A stretch of DNA of 64,000 bases from Rhizophagus irregularis (taxonomy: Eukaryota > Glomeromycota > Glomeromycetes > Glomerales > Glomeraceae), in contig NC_089455.1 in assembly GCF_026210795.1 (NCBI RefSeq), forward strand, positions 2,852,001 through 2,916,000, in the 5' to 3' direction. How positions within the stretch are numbered: the stretch's first letter is position 1; every line of letters begins with the position of its first letter. A model generated the notes under the pieces. That model was not told where the DNA came from. It was given only the letters and a program-made list of their open reading frames with translations, and searched no databases. A program made the translations under genes and the position numbers. This document shows positions 57,916 to 64,000 of the stretch, one piece after another.

Positions 57916-59478
57916 CTATTGATAATCTTCTTTTTTTATACCCTTCTCCTTTGTAAATGTTATTTTAAATAAACTGATAGCATCTACTTTTTCAATTTTC
58001 ACTTTTTTTGTTGGATCGATTCTATTATATCAATTAAAATTAGAATAACTATAGTATATAATTAAATAAAATAATTACAACTACTTACTACCTTGATGGT
58101 AATGGAATCTTAGTTTCAAATCTGCCGGTTGGAATTAACTTTTTAATATAATGATTACCTTCCACTATATTGATGTTCTTATATTCGCCACTGATGATAA
58201 CAACTTTATCATCATCATCTACATAAAGACTTATTTCATCTTTATTATTGATGGTTGGTATATTGATATATAAAGAAAATATCGTTCTATATTAAATTAA
58301 AAATTAACTAAACATCAGATAAATATTATATTTAGTAAAATTTCATGTTAAACAAACAAACATAATTACCCGTCATCATATAAATTATATAAATTATGAG
58401 AAGGACCATAGTTTGAATCTACGGTCTTCTATATAAAAATAAACATAAACATTAGTAATAATAATAAATTAATTGCTTACATTTTTTTTAAAAAAAATAA
58501 ATTAAAATTACATGTTCAGCTTGCTTTTTTCTTACTAAGGGAAAAAAATGGATTGTTAATTCCTCCTCACTTTCTTGACCAATTTTAAATTTTTTTCCAT
58601 CTACTTCTTCAAAGAAATTAATTTTAGTTTCCTCGTCAACGAAATGAATAAATCCATAACTAAAAGTTAAATCTTCATTTAATTTCATTTAATATTAAAA
58701 TTAAAAAATATAATTAATAAGTATATACATACTTCTCCTTTCTTTTTTTGAAAATATGCGCAAAATTTTGTGGAATGGTTTCATTTTTTTTGATCCAATT
58801 TTCAATAGTTAATGACGTCATACCGGCAAGATTATCACCACCAATAAATAATGAGCAATTATCTGGGTGGCATGGTTCTATTTTATCAAAAAAAAAATAA
58901 CACCTTCATCAAAGAAGGTAAAAAAAACAACACCTTCATCAAAAGAAGGTAAAAAAAATAACACCTTCATCAAAAGAAGGTAAAAAAATAACACCTTCAT
59001 CAAAAGAAGGTAAAAAATAACACCTTCATCAAAAGAAGGTAAAAAATAACACCTTCATCAAAAGAAGGTAAAAAAATAACACCTTCATCAAAAGAAGGTA
59101 AAAAATAACACCTTCATCAAAAGAAGGTAAAAAAATAACACCTTCATCAAAAGAAGGTAAAAAATAACACCTTCATCAAAAGAAGGTAAAAAATAACACC
59201 TTCATCAAAAGAAGGTAAAAAAATAACACCTTCATCAAAAGAAGGTAAAAAATAACACCTTCATCAAAAGAAGGTAAAAAAAATAACACCTTCATCAAAA
59301 GAAGGTAAAAAAATAACACCTTCATCAAAAAGAAGGTAAAAAATAACACCTTCATCAAAAGAAGGTAAAAAAAATAACACCTTCATCAAAAGAAGGTAAA
59401 AAATAACACCTTCATCAAAAGAAGGTAAACACCTCAAAAAATACCTTTATCAAAAGTAAACCCACCTCCAAATTCCAT
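57916..59478 (-). CDS. RRM-like plus Hsp20/alpha-crystallin-like protein, 228 aa, six exons
   Basis: Exons 59445-59478, 58733-58877, 58512-58659, 58370-58428, 58092-58286 and 57916-58021 join in phase through GT-AG introns (687 nt with stop). The protein starts MEFGGGFTFDKEPCHPDNCS. Residues about 20-107 look like an RRM: SLFIGGDNLAGM (RNP2-like), a helix, NYGFIHFVDEE (RNP1-like) and a final strand. Residues about 130-225 look like a small heat-shock domain: DEISLYVDDDDKVVIISGEY, GNHYIKKLIPTGRFETKIPL and a KKVKIEKVDAISLFKITFTK strand, which matches the alpha-crystallin pattern of an IsGe strand followed by GxFxxxixLP. The fusion is unusual. RNP aromatic positions are partly kept. Intron 1 is filled by a minisatellite. 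Confidence 0.65.
58890..59432. repeat. Minisatellite in intron 1 (~19 copies of a 27-30 bp unit)
   Basis: Unit ACCTTCATCAAAAGAAGGTA plus AAAAAATAAC, differing mainly in the length of the A run. Each unit contains an ACCTTC/GAAGGT hairpin with a 7-nt loop. On the minus strand the unit reads CTTTTGATGAAGGTGTTATT, close to the exon-1 end and donor CTTTTGATAAAGGTATTTTT at 59435-59455. The array probably grew by duplication of that exon-intron junction. Confidence 0.85.
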
Positions 59479-60461
59479 TTTATTAAAGAAATTAAAGAAA
59501 AATACTGTTTATTTATTTCAAAAACTAGAAACAGCGAAAACAAGTGGGAAGATTTTTTTTTGTCAGTTATGACGCGCTATTTAAGGTACAGTATATTACG
59601 TCATTATTTATATGATTATAACCACTTACACGTGACAACAAATAATTGTAATAAAACTGCTATTGGTTTTGTATCGACTGATTCGACTCATGTGCCAAAA
59701 GAGAACTATTTTATAATTTTATAAAGAATTTTCATCTATAGATTGATGAAAAATCTAGATATCTATTTGTGACTCGTCGACATTTATTTAAATTAGTTCA
59801 ACACATTTTTGGAAATTGAATATATGGGCTTTAATTGATGTTTAGTATATATTTTCTTAAAATGTATTTTTCATTTTATCCGATTGATGTAAAAATTTAA
59901 TATTTTCATATAATGTACTAAATAAATAAAATAAATAGATTTGTCATCTGATTGTCAACTATTTCTAAATTTGTTATAACAATATAAATATTTCGTTGTT
60001 CTAGTAACAATATTGAAGATATCAATATGAGACGATATCAACGATATATCATCATGTAATCAATTATACGAATTTGTTATATTAATATAATATCGATTAT
60101 CTATTTTTGCAAATCCTTACATAATGATCACAATGATCAGATCATAATATCTACTGTCTTCATGTGTTCTTAACTCTATTATATGCGATTATTCGTGACG
60201 AATAAATACCCCTGAATGTAACAAAATTGTAATTGTGTCCACTTAAATTTAGGTATTGAAATACGTGAAAATTCTAAAATACAAAATTTTAAATCTAGTA
60301 AGAAAAACCAAATTTAATTTTTGTAGAAAATCTAAGGTAGCGCAATTTATCACAAAATAAAATTTTTTCCTATGTTTTTCAATTTCTCAAAAATATTTTC
60401 TGTGTTTATTTACTAATTAATTTCATAAGATTCAATCAAATAACACTTCCTTATAGTGGTG
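59479..60461. other. Intergenic region
   Basis: Upstream region of the RRM/Hsp20-like gene; it includes a copy (59770-59835) of the motif seen upstream of the transposase-like gene. Otherwise AT-rich with no gene. Confidence 0.45.
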
Positions 60462-61830
60462 CTACTTAATTAAATCTTCGATATTTAAATTGTTTACAAT
60501 ATCATGACCCGAAGATGAAGGAACTTTTATATTGATCGTAATATGGTTTAAAGTATCTTTTATAACGTTTTTAGGACTTATTGTGGATTTTTTTTGTTCA
60601 TAATCTACTACAGCTTTAAACGATTCCAGCACAAAATTGCGGAGCCTTTTATGATCTTCCTTCATTGCTTCGAACTTCGTTTTATTAATGGCTTTAAGAT
60701 GCAAGCCCAAAATATTTCTCCACGAATCTCCAATAAAATCTTCTACCCTATTAATAAACAAAATCAATAGACAAAATCAATAAATTTAATTAATTAAATG
60801 ATAATGCTAAAACCTTCCAAATACTTACTTTTCACCACTATCAATAAAAGTGCGAGCCATTTCAGTCAAAGTTGCTATAAATTTGAACCGAAAGTCTGAC
60901 ATTTTTAGGCCACATTCACGACGAAGTTCTTTAGCTTTATCTCTGTAAAGTTCGGTTCGTAAATGTGGATGGGTTGCAGAAATGATTGAATTAAAAATGT
61001 GAGAATTTGCTATCCTACATCTAAGGAACAACAGCTTCAATTCTTGAATCAAAAGCTTTTTATTTTTGTCCATGGTTTTCTAAAAAAAATAAATTTTATT
61101 TATTTAAGATCACACTAGCTGTTTGGTATTAGAGAACTACATATTCATTATAGTCTAATAAAATATTAATATTACCTTCTCATTTTGAATATTTAATGAC
61201 TCATTTACTGAATTCCCTGCTGGCGTTTCTTTTGAATCACGAAGTACGTTTGCTAATTTTAAAATTGACAGATGATCTGCAACGAAATTTGCGATTTGGA
61301 ATTCGCTATATGATTCTAAATTAATACTAAAAAAAAAAAATATAATTTAAATTCATTTCTTGTAAGCTATCATTAATTGAATTATAATATTCTTACTTGT
61401 TTTTTTTAATCTCACTTTTTTCTTCCAGATTAATAATGTTATCCGGGTTAAGTGGAATAAGTTTATCCTCCTCTAAACCAACATCACTTTCTTCGCTCAC
61501 TACAAAAAAAAAAATTGTTGTTTAACTCTGAGATTATTAAAATCATAATTAAATTAAGTCGTACCACTATAGTCAAGATCTTCGGGAACTGTAATTTTTA
61601 CGGTACTATTTTCAGCAGCATTAGGTCGTGGTTTTTTTGAACCTCTTTTTTTAACAGTTTCCTCGTCTTCGACATTTGAAGTTCTTTTCGAGTTACTTTC
61701 ACATTCTATAATAACGAATATAATGAATTCTCTTTATATTTAAAAGAGATTATTTATCGTAATATTATTTACCTTTTGACGTGTTTTGTGCGTTAGGTAG
61801 TATTTTTTGATTAGATTTTTTGGGTGGCAT
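60462..61830 (-). CDS. Unknown Lys-rich protein, 329 aa, six exons
   Basis: Exons 61773-61830 (MPPKKSNQKILPNAQNTS), 61565-61705, 61397-61499, 61176-61326, 60829-61079 and 60462-60747 join in phase with GT-AG introns to 990 nt. The N-terminal third is disordered and basic/acidic with a likely nuclear localisation signal (KKRGSKKPRPN). The middle has NLESYSEFQIANFVADHLSI. The C-terminal half is helical: KLLIQELKLLFLRCRIANSH, RDKAKELRRECGLKMSDFRF, DFIGDSWRNILGLHLKAINK. The MDKNKKLLIQELK segment resembles the start of the neighbour at 62180, so the two are diverged paralogues. I recognise no family. The layout (disordered nuclear N-terminus plus a helical domain) resembles transcriptional or chromatin factors. 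Confidence 0.6.
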
Positions 61831-62179
61831 TTTTTTTTCTGAGAGAAAAATTGAACGAGAAAAAATTGAAAAAATCAAATATTAGACGCGTACATTAAAT
61901 ATTTAAATGTGATGTAATGCGCGTAACGATCATGTGCATCCAGGTAAATAGAGTAGTACAACTGATTCATCGTGGCTTAATTTGTTTGAACATTATATTA
62001 TTACAATATAAGAGTGTAAGAACTATTTAAGGATTTGATCTTACAGCTTTATATATCATCCAGTCAATGTCATATAATGATAATTTTACTAAACAAACTT
62101 TATTTACAAAATTGTCGTTACATAGTAAAATTCTGATCATATGGTAAGCTCAATCTGTAACTTATAATTTCAGTTTATT

Positions 62180-62864
62180 TTAATCCATGTTATATACAAT
62201 ATTAGTATGATACCTTGATTGTAGTCTAACTGAACTAGTACAATAGTCTAATTTTTTAAGTTCCTCTTTTACATTAAAGTTTGGTATGTAAAAAGATTTT
62301 ATACCAATTAACATACTTTTTGTAACAAAATTAGTAAGCTCATTTAAAGATACTTCATTACCCTCAAAAGATTCTTTATATACACAAGAAAGATGTGAAG
62401 CAAGAATCTGTCTGCAATCATTTTCAGTAATAATATCATTTAACAAACTTTCGAATTCTTCTAACTTAATATTTCTAATAAAAAAAAAAATTAAAATTAA
62501 AAATATAATATACTTTCAGTTATTAATTTTAATTTCGCATTACCTAAAATAACCCTCAAGATTTCGCGCTTTATTTAAAATTTCTTTTTTGTAATTATAC
62601 CTAAAATCTGAAAATTTTCCCTTGCAAATTTTGATGTATTCTTCAATTTGACTATAGTTCATTGCAGGATTTATTGATTTTAATAATATTTCTAAGAAAT
62701 CGTCTGAAGGGCTTCTTGTTTTTAAGAAAAGTAATTTTAATTCATCAATCAGAATTTTGTTAAATTCTTCCTTAATATATTATTAATCAAATAATCAAAA
62801 TTAGTAATTTTTTTTAAAGAAAAAATATGAAATTTTGTTTAATTTGCTTTTTTACCTTATCCAT
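62180..62864 (-). CDS. Paralogue of the upstream-numbered neighbour, about 176 aa, three exons
   Basis: Exons 62856-62864 (MDK), 62544-62770 and 62180-62474 join in phase with GT-AG introns. The protein reads EEFNKILIDELKLLFLKTRS, KFSDFRYNYKKEILNKARNL, CRQILASHLSCVYKESFEGN and ends NIVYNMD. The KILIDELKLLFLKTR and FSDFRY segments align with KLLIQELKLLFLRCR and MSDFRF of the gene at 60462. It lacks that gene's long disordered N-terminus. Same strand, 350 bp apart: a tandem duplication followed by divergence. Function unknown. Exon 1 of only nine coding bases makes the start less certain. Confidence 0.55.
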
Positions 62865-63736
62865 TTTGTTTTAAACCTGGTAGAGAATACTCTGTCGCGT
62901 TTATATTTTTAAAATATTATGATAACGTAAGTATCTGCACTAATACAAAATTGTACACCATCGTGATTATAATTAAATGACAAGCACTGCATAAAATATC
63001 ACCCTTTAGGCGTACCCACTTTAGGTATTTTACTCGATATAAAAAATTTCCCCTGGCTTAAGACCCGAATATAATTCACTGAAGTTTTGTATTAGAACCC
63101 GGGTAGTATTTATATAAATTATATAAAAAATAAAAACTAACGAAATTCAATAAATAAACTGAATGCTGATTTTAAAATAATCCTATGACTTGTGCAAATA
63201 TATATGTGGCTTTGATTTTATCGTGACATATACGTAATTAAATTTTTTACTAAATCATTTTGTTCGAATTTAAATTTCACGAATTCCCCGAATTTATTAT
63301 ATCTTACTGATTTGGTAATTTTATTGTGTTACTCTTCCACTTCATGTAACATTTTTTATTATATTATTTGTAGATTTTTTTTTTCTTCTCTCAAAGCCCC
63401 TGAATACACAGATAGAACCCAAATTTTCGGGTAGTTCTGTCACATGTTTCTATGGTTTCTGACATAATGTTTAACCATTTTGATACTATAAAAACCGGTT
63501 TATACTAATTTGATTCTCTAAACAGGTAATTATGTTCTGACAACATAATAGCATTACTAATCTCTATTATACCTTGAATGCTTGTTTGAAGGCGTTACTT
63601 TCGCGTACAGATTTAGTTCAGAATTAAGGGGTTCGACGTACAAAAATCCATATCAGGAATGTTCGATGTACTTTTTATTATTTATTATTTATCATTTATC
63701 TCTTTTTTCTTTGTCAATAAATTTAATCATAAAGAA
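62865..63736. other. Intergenic region between divergent genes
   Basis: AT-rich spacer with no repeat or RNA gene recognised. It would hold the promoters of the minus-strand gene at 62180 and the plus-strand gene at 63737. Confidence 0.45.
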
Positions 63737-64000
63737 TGAAAGTAGTAAGTAATTCAAGTTCATCCAAAAAAAGTTTACAACAAAAAAAAACTTGATTATT
63801 TTGGAATAACAAATAACTTTATTCAAGGAAAAGGAAAAAGCACTGCATCTAATACTGGTGAAAATGTCGCTCTTATGTATTAATTTAAACGTGTAAAATA
63901 ATTAAGTAATTTATATTAAATTTTAGTAGTTCAAAGTGAAAATTTATCAGCCAAAAGAACTCGAGATGAAAATACAGAACAAAAGATAGTAGAAATTTTT
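63737..64000 (+). CDS. Start of a gene truncated by the window edge
   Basis: The frame starts MKVVSNSSSSKKSLQQKK. After a one-base shift in an A-run it continues LDYFGITNNFIQGKGKSTAS and NTGENVAL. Beyond a probable intron (GTATTAAT...TTTTAG) comes VQSENLSAKRTRDENTEQKI. The Ser/Lys-rich leader followed by LDYFGI resembles the start of transposase-derived or nuclear proteins, but too little is visible to name a family. The frame shift and uncertain intron phase lower confidence. Confidence 0.3.

Noticed and set aside
59176-59358. Phe/Leu-rich 60-residue open frame in the minisatellite
   Set aside because: Produced by the repeat unit reading through; it is intronic and contains no start context.
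58890-59432. CRISPR-like array (regular repeats with a palindrome)
   Set aside because: Spacing between palindromes is only a variable A run, there are no unique spacers, and the sequence is a eukaryotic intron; it is a minisatellite.

Overview
The window is very AT-rich eukaryotic DNA with short GT-AG introns. Its gene families are ones I associate with arbuscular mycorrhizal fungi of the Rhizophagus irregularis type: bromodomain plus PD-(D/E)XK nuclease proteins, Uma2-like nucleases, large transposase-derived genes and lineage-expanded repeat genes. The assignment rests on remembered family patterns, not on a database search.

Layout. 0.3-8.2 kb: a Q/N-rich protein, decayed lineage-specific genes, a Uma2-like nuclease gene and three small inverted-repeat elements, two of them only 14 bp apart with clean 9-bp target duplications. 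8.2-13.9 kb: gene desert. 14-22 kb: a one-exon membrane-anchored protein, a broken carbon-nitrogen hydrolase/apolipoprotein N-acyltransferase-like gene, a LINE-like fragment cut by a MITE, and a small Cys-rich ORF. 22-27.7 kb: gene desert with diverged tandem repeats. 27.7-30.5 kb: a nest of repeats holding a MITE, a 52-bp palindromic satellite and a Tc1/mariner element. 32.3-37.8 kb: a decayed LINE-like ORF1 copy with a poly(A) tail, hit by a 3.53-kb CACTA-type element and a pogo-like MITE. 37.9-50.7 kb: a bromodomain/PD-(D/E)XK gene split by a 10.7-kb CACTA element, which is itself split by a second, nearly identical copy of the 3.5-kb element. 51.3-63 kb: tandem repeats, a FAR1/MULE-like fragment, then four minus-strand multi-exon genes: a large transposase-like gene, an RRM plus Hsp20-like gene and two related genes of unknown function. 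A plus-strand gene starts at the right edge.

The most unusual object is the 3.5-kb CACTA-type element, present twice (33257-36785 and 44092-47661). Its interior is an array of about 19 hairpin units. Read on the minus strand, each unit has a donor-like GTAAG/GTATA, an AACGTT palindrome and an acceptor-like T-tract plus TAG, so the array looks like a chain of tandemly amplified micro-exon/intron modules. A second case of splice-signal amplification is the minisatellite in intron 1 of the RRM/Hsp20-like gene, whose unit resembles the exon-1 donor site.

Many broken frames carry stops explainable as C-to-T or G-to-A changes (CGA to TGA, TGG to TGA/TAG, CAA to TAA). This suggests cytosine deamination or a RIP-like process. 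Several homopolymer frameshifts in otherwise good genes could be real decay or assembly error.
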